A stretch of 64,000 nucleotides of DNA from Crossaster papposus (GCA_037893245.1 JBAIAA010001133.1:1-64000), one strand, 5' to 3'; shown: positions 10,601 to 20,300, counted from the stretch's first letter. Notes: generated by a model from the letters alone, not told the origin. Program-made: numbers and translations.

Positions 10601-11363
10601 AAATATTACTGAAAATGTGTCATCGTTACATCTATATTTTCTCTCATTTTTCTCAATACTTTATACAAAAGTATGGAGAACTTTTTTTTTTTTAATATGC
10701 AGTATTTAACAAAACACTTTTAAAATATTACATACCTAAGTAATAATCGTACATAAAATCAAACGTAATGATACTTTGAAAGATATAGATGAATGTGACA
10801 CTTTGTGCCTCAACCCAATGGAATGGCACATATATACACCTGTACTATTAATGGGTGCAATTCGGGTACCCTGCCTAGTGAATACCTAATGTCTATAAAC
10901 TGCTTAATATTTTCTGAAGTAAGACCAGGGAACCAGATTATAATAATCACATTTCTAACATTTCCAGCTTCTATGAATATTTGAAATTTCAGGAAAAGCA
11001 AATTGATGTTGCATATTACCAGTTAGTGGTGACAATGTTTAGCATTTTAATTATCTTGATTAAAATTTCACTTTTTGGGACGGAAATGTATGTAAAACTG
11101 GAAATCAGTTTTCCCCAATGGCATTACTATCAGGCAAAGTTTGGAAATAGCCAATGCCATTTTTGAAAACTGTTGGCACAGAAATATCTTTTGAATAATA
11201 ACTAATAAATGTACCCGTTTGAACATTACTTTTTCAGAAAATTAAATGGATTTTTTGTGGAGAATGCGCGGACTGGTTCCACCAAGAATGCCTCAAGATG
11301 GACCTTTCCAGAAAGGAAGCGGAGAGTCTTGACTTTATGTGTCCAAGGTGTTCGAGTCACTAG
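4659..11363 (+). CDS. Spliced gene, 3' part: cysteine-cluster protein with C-terminal PHD finger, frameshifted
   Basis: Ten exons fit by reading frame and splice sites: 4659-4732, 5069-5268 (or from 5076), 6013-6083, 7155-7332, 7653-7733 (uncertain donor), 8110-8197, 8853-8905, 9185-9270, 10199-10258 and 11238-11363, ending in TAG. Nearly all acceptors are (C/T)AG and donors GTAAG/GTATA-like, with compatible phases. Order of content: an N-terminal piece including NHSWVSFVGFAESFNDAFGL; a CxC region (CHPNCAAKGCGRVFVADGIW, then PHCMHKC, then VCTNSPVRGKAFCAEHC) resembling the cysteine clusters found with KDZ transposases; a basic, Ser-rich linker (RVPRKRKT); and a PHD finger. Exon 2 changes frame near 5130-5145. 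The start codon was not found. It may be a domesticated transposon-associated gene or a decayed KDZ accessory gene. Nuclear chromatin or DNA binding is inferred from the PHD finger only. Confidence 0.6.
5069..5268 (+). pseudogene. Exon 2 with a 1-nt frameshift
   Basis: The first half reads VSAKNISSAFYNGEMENELR in the frame fixed by the upstream exon (phase 1). The second half, CDMFGLMKVDADRKKIMKQV onward to CHPNCAAK, is in another frame, the one that joins correctly to the exon at 6013. Continuing in the first frame gives a stop at TTGGCTTGA. A single missing base around GGGAATTGAGAAG restores continuity. This is either a disabling mutation or a sequence error; the good coding quality on both sides makes an error plausible. 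The acceptor may be AAG at 5068 or CAG at 5075; both keep phase. Confidence 0.6.
6013..6083 (+). CDS. Exon 3: cysteine-cluster (CxC-type) exon
   Basis: Flanked by AACAG and the donor GTCAGT. It encodes GCGRVFVADGIWKLSFPHC followed by MHKCQ. The pattern of a Cys, a valine-aspartate-glycine core, then Cys-x3-Cys is like the cysteine clusters associated with KDZ transposases. It continues directly into the exon at 7155 in phase 0. The family assignment is from memory of the motif pattern and is not certain. Confidence 0.6.
7155..7332 (+). CDS. Exon 4: second half of the cysteine cluster
   Basis: A clean 178-nt exon bounded by TTTAG and GTATCA. It encodes VCTNSPVRGKAFCAEHC followed by a hydrophilic tail (EIPTGLRDFLKHCDVNKTD). 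The Cys-x9-Gly-x3-Cys-x2-His-Cys pattern is typical of a metal-binding knuckle. It begins in phase 0 and ends in phase 1, matching the acceptor at 7653. Confidence 0.65.
7785..8026 (+). mobile_element. SINE remnant with (ATT)n tail
   Basis: An intronic segment between exons 5 and 6. It contains CTACCCAGGAGTAAATGGGT, then a middle ending in GGGTGGATACATGCGCTTTA, and finishes with TAAATATCCATTATTATTAT. This order (a CCAGGAGTAAATGGGTA box, a GCGCTATATAAA-like end, an ATT microsatellite tail) is familiar from tRNA-derived SINEs of marine invertebrates. The tRNA-like head is not clear, so the copy is probably 5'-truncated. Confidence 0.55.
10199..11363 (+). CDS. Exons 9-10: PHD finger and C-terminus
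   Basis: Exon 10199-10258 supplies DLCKTCNRTTPLKTSGRRIK and exon 11238-11363 supplies KIKWIFCGECADWFHQECLK and ends ESLDFMCPRCSSH-stop. Together they make a full C4HC3 set: C-x2-C, C-x2-C, W-F-H-x2-C, C-x2-C. The aromatic residue before the histidine and the WIFC stretch are characteristic of PHD fingers. The intron of 979 bp lies between the first and second zinc-ligand pairs. PHD fingers usually read histone tails; the ligand here cannot be inferred. Confidence 0.75.
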
Positions 11364-11388
11364 AACCGAATGTCCGTCACCTGTTTTT

Positions 11389-11636
11389 TTAACCAGTTCG
11401 CGCCGGATGACGTATATAAATGCAAAGTTTTCCCCAAATTCAAAACGGATGACACATAAACACGCCAAGTTCAAGTTCAAGTTCGGAAATGTCTGTCAGC
11501 AGCGAGCAAGGCCGGAAATGCGTGGGTGTGCTACCCGGCACTATCAGCCTGAACCCGCTTCAGATCGAGTTTCGTTAAAAATAATCCCGCCCCTCAGCTC
11601 GGTGATGTTAAATTAATTCCGGCGCGAACTGGTTAA
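11389..11636. mobile_element. TTAA MITE, copy 1 (piggyBac-like ends)
   Basis: 248 bp. The perfect 18-bp terminal inverted repeat TTAACCAGTTCGCGCCGG ends in TTAA on both sides. A diverged copy in the opposite orientation lies at 44997-45211; the two share GACGTATATA near one end and GATCGAGTTTC near the other. It starts 25 bp after the stop codon of the PHD gene, so any transcript of that gene would have a 3'UTR made of MITE sequence. Confidence 0.8.
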
Positions 11637-12385
11637 GTACATTTTTTAAATGTCACTTTTAAGGTAGGATAATTATAGGCCTACAACATTTGCAGTTATC
11701 AAAAAAAAATCAATAACGGAGGATTAAAAAATATCTTACTCCTTTGAAAGTAAATAATGATTCTAGGCATCCAGCAAAATGATTGCAATCGATATCCTTT
11801 AATTCTTCTGAAAAATATAATTTTATAAAGAAAAATTTGCGATCGCCGACGCCGGACTGCAATCAAGAAAAAACAAAAATAACTAAAGAATAACTGCTCG
11901 ACTCAGTCCGGTTAAAAACAAATGCTGTTTTTCTTGCTTTTCTCGGCATAAAATACAACCCCCGAAATCAACTCATTCATGATAATTCAAGCAATTACCA
12001 ATAGCGTATCCTACTAATGATGTTCACCCTAAGACCCGCGTATAGAACCGTGCCTGCCTTCAAGAATCTATTTTTGGACCATTAATATTCCTCGTTTATA
12101 TTGTTAACATCTCCAAACGTTTGTTCGGAATTGTTATTCGCCGATGGTTCAAATGTATTCTATATAGTATTAGTAACAACAATATTAATGATTCGATAAC
12201 ATTGTCAATACACTGACCTTGCTTGGGTATCAGACTAGATAAAACTAAACAAACTTTTGTTTAAATATAGACCAGACTAATTGTATGTCGTTTAGCAATA
12301 CTCATACCTTAATTACCATGCAAGGCATATTCTCATCGCTAACAAGATGATTGTTACTGAATGCCTCACATTGTTATGTTTATAT
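11637..12385. other. No gene recognised
   Basis: AT-rich sequence following the MITE. I see no exon, repeat end or RNA gene that I can support. Confidence 0.4.
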
Positions 12386-12555
12386 AGGTAATAACAGTGC
12401 GAGAACCCGGTTGTTACTGCGTGGTAATGACCGGGTTGGGGGATGACCGCTGGTAATGGATCGAGCCGAAGGCGAGCTAGTCCATTACCAGCGGTCATCC
12501 CCCAACCCGGTCATTACCACGCAGTAATAACCGGGTTCTCGCACTGTTATTACCT
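12386..12555. repeat. 170-bp near-perfect hairpin (foldback element)
   Basis: Two 75-bp arms, starting AGGTAATAACAGTGCGAGAA on the left and ending in its complement CTGTTATTACCT on the right, flank a 20-bp loop. I see one arm mismatch (TTGTTACTGC against TTATTACTGC). The arms are GC-rich compared with the surroundings. Such a palindrome would extrude easily and be unstable, so it is likely young. It abuts the TTAA-ended element that follows. Confidence 0.85.
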
Positions 12556-15071
12556 TTAATAAATACCTTTTTAACGAGAAAAATGGTGAAAATACTCCGA
12601 ATTTCGCGACTTCGCGGCTTCTTCTAGGCCGTTTTACCAGCGCAGCTTCGTTTTCGTATTTTGGCCTTGTTCATGTAGTTTAGCAGTGGTACAGTTGTTT
12701 TCCTAGTTCCGGATTTTTTCTAGTCCAGATCGCTTCAAATAAAAACCTACCTTGTTATGGCTTGGTCTCCAATACTATTTGTTTAGATGAAGTGTATTTT
12801 GAAAAGAAACATACAAGCTTCTTGATACATAAGTAAAAATAAGTCGAAGTAAAAGTCTCAAATCTGCCAAAGACTGAACGTTCATTTGTCTTCTTCTAGT
12901 TCCGGATCGCCCGTAAAATACATGCATCAACAGCACGCGCGCAAGCGATTTCATTATGACCTGTTCTAATGGACCATGGAGAAATGTCACCATGGTGATA
13001 GCCTTGGTCAAGGCGAGTTCGTCGTTATCCGTCCGTCGTTATCCGTCTAGAAATACACTGTACGCGCGCCCCGCATATGCTGCATGCTAGCTTGCGCCCC
13101 GTGCAAAGATACAGCGCGAACAGCGACCTCATACGGCCACTATTTATGCAAATCATATGAGGCTACTTTTTCGCCTTGGATCATTGGGTTTTTGAAATCT
13201 TATGTTTTTCCTATATTTTGCGCCACATTTGTCGCATGACCTCGTATGCGAATACAGATAAGTATAGGCGGGGCTAAGATGTGAAGTGTCCAATCACAAC
13301 GCGGTTGAAACCCGACGTCATCAAATTTGATGCAGCATGACATTTAAGACAAAATGGCAGATATTCAGCGTCGTCTTTCGTCCGAAGATCTGTCGTGTTG
13401 TTTGAATTTTGCAGCGCAAATATTATCCCTCGAAGATTTTAGACCCGAGCAGCGAAAGGCCATTAGAATCCTTTCTTCGTGGTCTTTGTGAATTTGCCGA
13501 CAGGTTATGGGAAATCCGTCATTTTTCAGGCAGCCTGAGCCCCATTTTGCTCGGAGCTCGCACGTACGGCCAGGTACTCAGCGTCAGTTTTCAGCGTGTT
13601 CGGTCAGTTTCTTATCGCCGCATAATCGGCATTAACCTAGGCATGCTGGTCTGTGCGGTATCGCCACATTGTATGGTCCAAGCATGGTCCAACGATGTGG
13701 GGAGGGGGCATGTTTACGGCTGCAGAACCAACCTTCAAAGTGATCGCAATATCGTAATTTAAACAGGGACAAGTGTCTTATATCCCCAATAACTCCTCAG
13801 ATTATTTTCTTGGCAAAATTCAGCCGGCAAGGCATTTAATTATCAGAGTTCCGCGTTTTACCGAGCCACGGTTTTCAGATCAGCTGGATTAGATGTGTGC
13901 GACATAATATAGGGCCGAGTTCGACACGTTTCAATAGAGTCGCGGCCTTCTCCAGTCACCGCGGTTGAAAACTCAAAACTAAGCAGCTAAACACAACTAG
14001 TTTTGACAATAACAATGTCAACATTCAAGAAAATACCCAGCAAAACGAGCGAAAATAACTGCGACCCTCACCAATCAAGCAATTAAGACAGTTCAAATCT
14101 TCATGTGTAATTCCTACAAGCCTTCGTAAAAATCACTCAACTTTCTCCGATAAAATATGTCAACGATGGCGGTGTTCGTAAACACTTGCGAGCTAGCTAT
14201 GACCTTTCACCGCTAGCTCAAATTATGCAGTTTCTACGCAACGGTCGACCAATAAGAAAACGACTAAAAGGTCAGCTCAATCTATTAGCATAATGAGCAC
14301 CGCCCCCAAAACCTAATGATCCAAGGCGTTCGAGTATCCTCAGTTAGTTTGCATATAATAGTGGCCGCGTGAGGTCGTAGTTTGAGCTCCGATTATCGCT
14401 GCGCTGTACGTACGGACGGGTGACGATGAACGCCTTGACCAAGGCTACCATGGTGACCATGGTGGGACAAAGTTTATCGGATCGTTGCCGCGCGCAACAC
14501 ACGTACACGGACAAAACATTTCAAAGCATTTCCTTGCAAGTCCTTTTTTAAAACTTTATTGGAAGTTAAAGTAGTTGACATTTATTTTAAACTGTATTTA
14601 TATAAATTAATGAATACTTTATCAGAAATATAGGCTTGATTCGGGTTGGTTCTAGCGTGATAATTGTTCATGTACATGTACGAAGTAGTTTTTTACTCGA
14701 TCCGGAATTGGTTAAACTGATCCACAACTAGAAAAAGGGATGTCGGTATATTTGACGTCGTACAGTATGTATTTTCAAATAAAGAAGAGCATAAATATCG
14801 AAACAAAAACTGTAGTTTCTCCATCACTCAAGGTAAACTACTAAACCTATTTCCTTTAAATTTCGAGGATTAGACTTGCCGAAAACAGCCTGAATATTTT
14901 TTGCGATCCGGAACTACTAGGAAAACGTCTGTAATGTGGCCAGAGTGCAGCCGAAAGCCGGGGTTTAGAAAACGGCCCTTGGAAAACCCATGATGTTACT
15001 ACATATAATGACCGGCACGTGATCGAGTCTCGGCCAATCAGAAGCCTTCAACTCTCCTAGGTATTTATTAA
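12556..15071. mobile_element. 2.5-kb TTAA-ended inverted-repeat element carrying a helicase fragment
   Basis: The ends TTAATAAATACCT (12556) and AGGTATTTATTAA (15071) are perfect inverses and include TTAA. Diverged inverted matches continue inward: GTTTTCCTAGTTCCGGAT (about 12700) against ATCCGGAACTACTAGGAAAA (14905); CACCATGGTGATAGCCTTGG (about 12991) against its inverse near 14450; CGGCCACTATTTATGCAAA (13134) against its inverse at 14368; and GCCTTGGATCATT against AATGATCCAAGGC (14316). The whole unit is therefore a large, aged foldback. Its centre holds the RecQ-like fragment at 13354-13536. The TTAA target suggests piggyBac- or Kolobok-type mobilisation. Confidence 0.6.
13354..13536 (+). 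pseudogene. Broken N-terminal piece of a RecQ-like helicase
   Basis: From ATG at 13354 the frame reads MADIQRRLSSEDLSCCLNFA and then LEDFRPEQRKAIRIL, the motif 0/Q-motif style sequence of RecQ helicases, before a stop at 13489-13491. In another frame from 13482, VFVNLPTGYGKSVIFQ follows at the correct spacing; it is the Walker A motif (GYGKS) of the same family. A 1-2 nt frameshift separates them, and a stop follows at 13536. The rest of the helicase is not seen downstream. It sits in the middle of a large inverted-repeat element, so it is probably captured or transposon-borne rather than a host gene. Confidence 0.6.
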
Positions 15072-15725
15072 ACATTGATAACAAATTTACTTGGAATTAA
15101 CCACATCGCTTCAAAAATCTTTCGAAAAATATGGGTATTATTAACAGGCTCAACTGAGTTTTATATAACCATGTACAAGTGTACATATATGTTTTACACG
15201 TCGTGCAACTTTACTTTTAAATTTCATCTTTAATTTTATACTATATACTATATAATATGTTTTGTTTTTTTAGTTTATTATCTTCTATGTTATATCTTCT
15301 ACTTGTATTCATTCTTTCATGTCTTTTCTTATTTTCGTTGTTGTTTATAATATGTTTAGGGAATTACACTCGAAAAGCTTGCTTTTTGTGAGTCCCCTGC
15401 ATTTCTGGGTAATTGTTGTACATGTATATACATGTACATTCATTTTTACATTTGAGCTATATTGAATTCTAATATATATGTAGTTCTAAAGAGCAAACCG
15501 ACTTGTTATGCCTTGAGATAAAATAAAGTAAAGTATAGTGAGTTTCAAATTGAGTACATGTACAAGTATTTTGTAAATGGATTTCAAATATGATTTGTCT
15601 GGGTCTATAGCACAACAGGCTATTTATAATCCTCCAATATGATTTCGCAAACGCCAAAGAGAGTTGGGGTATAAGTTTCATAGGCGTCTTGTTGAGCCAA
15701 CTGAAGTCAATCGACGCGAATGCTA
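15072..15725. other. No gene recognised
   Basis: AT-rich sequence with short ACATGTA-type repeats near 15420-15440. Nothing further is supported. Confidence 0.4.
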
Positions 15726-15848
15726 CAGCCACGAGAGGACTCTATCGCGACAAACCATCATCACTCGCCATCCTGTCTTGTTACGGACAGGATGGCGAGC
15801 ATATGGCGAGTGATGATGGTTTGTCGCGATAGCGCCCTCTCGTGGCTG
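15726..15848. repeat. Hairpin with arms of about 55 bp
   Basis: The left arm runs from CAGCCACGAGAGG through TCTATCGCGACAAACCATCA. The right arm returns through TGATGATGGTTTGTCGCGAT to CCTCTCGTGGCTG. The right arm carries a small extra segment (GCATATGGCGAG), so the symmetry is not complete. No terminal target duplication is evident. It resembles other foldbacks in this window in architecture but not in sequence. Confidence 0.8.
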
Positions 15849-16059
15849 CGAATTAAGCAACGTCTTGCCCAAAGACTACGCGGCGGGTTGCGTTATGTTT
15901 TTTTCCTCATGTTTTTTTAACTCGGAGAGGGTTAGGGGTAATTATCTACCTCACACTGAGTGGAACACACTTAGGTTTTCCGATCTTTACTTTCCCTTAA
16001 ATTAAACTTATTCCAACAATAAAATTGAAGACCAAAAATAGTCAATGAAAAATAAGCAG

Positions 16060-16110
16060 AGACCGAATTCGAACCCTAGTCGAACGATAACCTAACCCAT
16101 TAGCCTCTGT
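16060..16110 (-). mobile_element. tRNA-derived SINE head (A and B boxes)
   Basis: On the minus strand, GGCTAATGGGTTAGG (16091-16105) resembles a pol III A box and GGTTCGAATTC (16065-16075) a B box, in the right order but closer than in a true tRNA. There is no complete cloverleaf or acceptor stem, so this is a SINE head or tRNA relic and not a tRNA gene. Confidence 0.4.
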
Positions 16111-16376
16111 CACGAATTGACAAAAATCAACCGAAGAGGGCGTTTTGCGGAAATTTGTCAATATAGCTTCCGATCTCTCGCGTAAGACCATAGAGCAAGG
16201 AACAGAACGTTATATTAGCTATACCATGGAGGAAGGAACACAGATATAGTTAGTAAATTGAGAGGAAATTGCCAATCATAAAACTAGATTTGGTTTCCTG
16301 AATTCAAAAAGACCCGCTGTGTATTTATGCTTCTCAGAAAACCGGTTAGGCCCAACATTTTAACAAAGTTTTAACT

Positions 16377-17208
16377 AACATTTCGTTTGTGCACAAGTCT
16401 ATGGAGTAGCACTTAATTTGCTACAGGACACAACCCCTTCCTTTTCGTTCGCTGAATTACACGTGTAGCATTGTGTAACATTTCGTTTGTGCACAAGTCT
16501 ATGGAGTAGCACTTTTTTTGCTACAGGACACATCCCCTTCCTTTTCGTTCGCTGAATTACACGTGTAGCATTGTGTAACATTTCGTTTGTGCACAAGTCT
16601 ATGGAGTAGCACTTTTTTTGCTACAGAACATAACCCCTTCTTTTTCGTTCGCTGAATTACACGTGTAGCATTGTGTAACATTTCGTTTGTGCACAAGTCT
16701 ATGGAGTAGCACTTTTTTTGCTACAGAACATAACCCCTTCCTTTTCGTTCGCTGAATTACACGTGTAGCATTGTGTAACATTTCGTTTGTGCACAAGTCT
16801 ATGGAGTAGCACTTTTTTTGCTACAGACATAACCCCTTCCTTTTCGTTCGCTGAATTACACGTGTAGCATTGTGTAACATTTCGGGTTTGTGCACAAGTC
16901 TATGGAGTAGCACTTTTTTGCTACAGGACACAACCCCTTCCTTTTCGTTTCCTCTAAATTACACATGTAGCACCGTGTAACTTTTCGTTTGTGCACAAGT
17001 CTATGGAGTAGCACTTTTTTTGCTACAGAACACAACCCCTTCCTTTTCGTTCGCTGAATTACACGTGTAGCACCGTGTAACATTTCGTTTGTGCACAAGT
17101 CTATGGAGTAGCACTTTTTTGCTACAGGACACAACCCCTTCCTTTTCGTTCCCTCTGAATTGTAAGTGATCGAGTACAATTCCGTTGTGCACAAGTCTAT
17201 TGAGTAGC
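16377..17208. repeat. 100-bp tandem satellite, about nine copies
   Basis: Copies begin with AACATTTCGTTTGTGCACAA near 16377, 16477, 16577, 16677, 16777, 16876, 16978, 17079 and 17180. Each contains CTATGGAGTAGCAC, a short T-run, GCTACAG and CCTTCCTTTTCGTTCGCTGA. The first five are nearly identical and the last ones diverge, as expected for arrays that expand from one side. Small minus-strand frames across it are repeat artefacts. Confidence 0.9.
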
Positions 17209-17630
17209 ACTTTTTGAATACGGTTTGGCGTTGGTACGTACGATCTGGTCTGGTTCTTTGACCCTGCAAGGGCCTTGTCAATTCTTCTAAAACTCGTCAA
17301 CGTATCAACCAGACTATTTGCTTCAGTAGCAAGTAGCATTGCTACTGGCACGAGCCACGTATTCACTGGTCTCATATCGTGCTGGGTAAAACGTTTTGAG
17401 TTCGGTAAGTACTTGTGATTTAACCCTGAAGCTTCACTTCCAAATGCGCCCATTATTAAAAGAACAAACATTTTGCTTGCAATTTCCTTGTTTAAAACTG
17501 TTTAATTCCCGTAATGCCAACCTAAGAAATTGCACTCTATGTTCTTCAAATGCTTGAAGATTTCTCTGCTTTACTTTTCTATAGTGAATCGAATCTTATT
17601 GCCATTCTGTTTGTTTCTTTTTATTCTCAG
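17209..17630. other. No gene recognised
   Basis: Sequence between the 100-bp satellite and the homeodomain-like exon. It ends in a polypyrimidine tract and TTCTCAG that can serve as the acceptor for that exon. Confidence 0.4.
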
Positions 17631-17985
17631 GCATTAACAAGATCGACACTGACCAACCGTCATCTTCCCCTCATATCGGCCACCACCCCCCGGCCAGCCC
17701 ACCCCCTTTGTCGCCGGACCAACGCCTGCCATCAGCGGGCCTTATGATAGACTACAGCCCGTCACCCTCGGCTAGCTACCCTCGCCGTCACCGCTACTGA
17801 CCCATGACCCAAATGAGGCGCTGCAGGCTCTCCAGGACTTCGGGACCCGTCGTTCGGTGTCTGTTGCACCGTGGCAGAGGGCCATACTTCGGGAGGCTCT
17901 CGTCGGCAGGGACGGCAGTCGACCACGGCGGGCACAGCTACGAGAGTTGGCTCAGCGTGCTCACCTCATGGCCTCAGTTGTTTCG
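17631..17985 (+). pseudogene. Atypical homeodomain-like exon with a frameshift
   Basis: A polypyrimidine tract and TTCTCAG precede the exon, and TTTCG|GTAAG closes it. The first part reads INKIDTDQPSSSPHIGHHPP and continues Pro/Ser-rich to a stop at TAC-TGA (about 17800). One base out of phase, the sequence continues PLLTHDPNEALQALQDFG, then VAPWQRAILREAL, RPRRAQLRELAQRAHL and ASVVS. Aligned to homeodomains, the WQRAILREAL segment is helix 1 (Leu16), LRELAQRAHL is helix 2, and the donor falls at the usual 46/47 position before the WF of helix 3. The loop has about two extra residues. The helix-3 exon was not found before the element at 18053. It could instead be an unrelated helical protein; the homeodomain reading is an inference from spacing. 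Confidence 0.35.
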
Positions 17986-18065
17986 GTAAGTTGGCGTGTT
18001 TTCCTGAATCTTGTTAACCACAACCCTATCTATATACATGTACTATAGAAAGGGTATCCGGTCAC

Positions 18066-18234
18066 TTCGGCACCTAGCCAAGTCGGCACCCACCAACTCG
18101 GCACCTTGTCAACTCGGCACCTGACCAACTCGGCACCCAGTAGTCGGCACCCAGCAACTCGGCACCTAGCCAACTCGGCACCCGGAATTTTACCTCCTGC
18201 TCACGACTTCCAACTCGGCACCTGACCTCGGCAC
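18066..18234. repeat. Left subterminal array of element c
   Basis: Nine to ten degenerate units around AACTCGGCACCTGACC, some 12-16 bp long. This is the third version of the ACTCG-nn-C motif with a basic 16-bp period found in the window. Confidence 0.8.
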
Positions 18235-19733
18235 CATGCCTCAACTACTATGGGCCGTGCCCGAACTACCATCTACATTTAGTTTTATACATTTCAAGAA
18301 AAACTATATAAAATATAAAACGAACATTTACAGCTCAGCTAGCCGGCCCGCGACAGACGTCGGCCGAGTTACCCATCCAGCATTTGGGGCCGGTACGCGG
18401 TGTAGGCCTATGACAAAAACGGACTCATTATATTATTATTGTGAGAGCATTGTACATTGTTAAGTGGAGATATTATTACCATTATTAGGAGCCGAGACAG
18501 GGTTAATAAACTAGGTAATAGAGTCCGATTTTAATAGCAGTCTGAAGTTCATGGCGAAGGTGTACCGCGTATGCGGGCAATGCACTGCACTGGTAACAGC
18601 GAACCCCGACGCACAGGGCTTCTTTCCGGCCCCATACATGCGCGTTCACGGCAACCCGCCAGGCCCAGGCCCAGCCCCCAGGCCCGGCGACGGAGCCGAG
18701 CGTTTCTGGTCTTGCTGATTTGTTTGATACTTAGGCCTACATAATTTTCATCTATATCTTTTTGTTTCGTAGGGTGTAGACCCCTACCGTCCATATCGGT
18801 ATTTTGTGCTATAATGACGTAGGCCTATTATTATGTAAAGAACTAAAGGTCCGATTCAGTTGCAAGTTGGTTTATGTATTTTTTCCTTTATTTTTCCTTA
18901 GTTATTTTTTCCACCTTTCCCCCCTTTTTATGATAATTCATAATTTATATTATTAAATTTAATAATTGCAAGAATGTGAGGGTAGGGCATGAATTCCATA
19001 CAGCCCCTCAGACCTCCTGCACAAAGTCTATTGGCCCTGATAGAAAAGGTCTAAGTAATTTCAAAGAGTAGCTTGAATTTTGTTCACTCCTTAATTAGTG
19101 TTTCTTTATCAGATTTACAACTTGTGCCTTGTGGTACTTTTCAAGTCATTTAAAGGAATGAATGAGTGGCGGCTGTGTATGGAATTCTTTCCCACAAGAA
19201 TCCCGCTAGCCCAACTACTAGACATCGGAAACTTTTTTTATGGAAACTTTGCTGAATATTGAACATAATATATGAACCTCTCAATTTGTTTTTTAATTGT
19301 AGAATTTGCTCAGAATTTAATACTTTCATTACAAATCTTTAGATTTTTGGGATTTTCTCACAACTTCCTTTTTTTTTTCATTTCATTAGAAATTCCTTGA
19401 AGTAAAAAAATCCTTAAAATAAGGAAATGTCCTTGAAAGTGGAAGCACGGAGTTGACATGACCAGTTGACAGGCAACGCCAGGCAACAAAGTACCCGCTT
19501 AACGCTGATTGGTCTTCGTCGCTACACAACGGGCACAAAAGGATGCCGACTTCTGAACCTTCCAGTTTGGCGCTCGCGTCTGCCTGTGTGGAGGATGCTA
19601 AGCCGCTGGCCCATTGGAAAGGGATCTCATCAGTCCAGCGTGTCGTTTTGTTCTAGTATAATGGGTGATGATGCAAACATTCTCATCGAAATTGAAGAGA
19701 GTGGCAACAAAACCGTATGGACTGATATGTCAC

Positions 19734-19970
19734 TGAAAGCTATACGGAACCTGTCAATCAATTAATCATTCTTAATTACACAAATCAACGCTAATGAAGT
19801 TGCACTGGGTGCTATGAGCGCAGCTCCCACAAAACTGTCGGCTTCCTTTGATCAGTCCGACAAACAGGGTGAAAGATGATGAACAACCCAAATCAAAGTA
19901 CCAACAGTGAATACAATAAAGTCCCTAATTTGACCAATGAGGTTGCTACTTTTGGAAAAGAGGGGACTGT
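19734..19970 (+). pseudogene. Conserved interior segment of element c
   Basis: Aligns with 2779-3019. Shared blocks include CTAATTTGACCAATGAGGTT and GTTGCTACTTTTGG. The + frame gives SLKAIRNLSIN then a stop, then TKLSASFDQSDKQGER. It is preceded by an open stretch with GDDANILIEIEESGNKTVW (about 19660-19715), which may be part of the same ancestral exon. Confidence 0.4.
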
Positions 19971-20167
19971 ATGTGCGTTTAGTTCACGGGGGTCACCCGA
20001 TCGGGAGACAATATCCCAAATGAAGGATTGGGTCCGGGTCCGTAGTCCTTCCTTTTTTTATTTTACATTTGTTTTCCATTAAAAGGCCTATTTATTTCTC
20101 TATAAAAATGCCTCCAAAATAATGAGAAGAGTTAGTGCGGGTAGGTTCATGCGCCCGTACTAATATC

Positions 20168-20300
20168 GGAGGTGCCGAGTAGGTCAGGTGCCGAGTTGGT
20201 TTTTGTGCAGGTGCCGAGTTGGTGGGTGCCGAGTTGGTGGGTGCCGACTTGGCAAGGTGCCGAGTTGGTGGGTGCCGACTTGACCAGGTGCCGAAGTGAC
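20168..20300. repeat. Right subterminal array of element c (inverted)
   Basis: About eight units of GGTGCCGAGTTGGTGG-type sequence, the reverse complement of the left array, ending with GGTGCCGAAGTGACCGACAT at the right terminus. Confidence 0.8.

Noticed and set aside
16060..16110. A true tRNA gene on the minus strand
   Set aside because: A and B boxes are present but too close, and no acceptor or anticodon stems form; it is better read as a SINE head.
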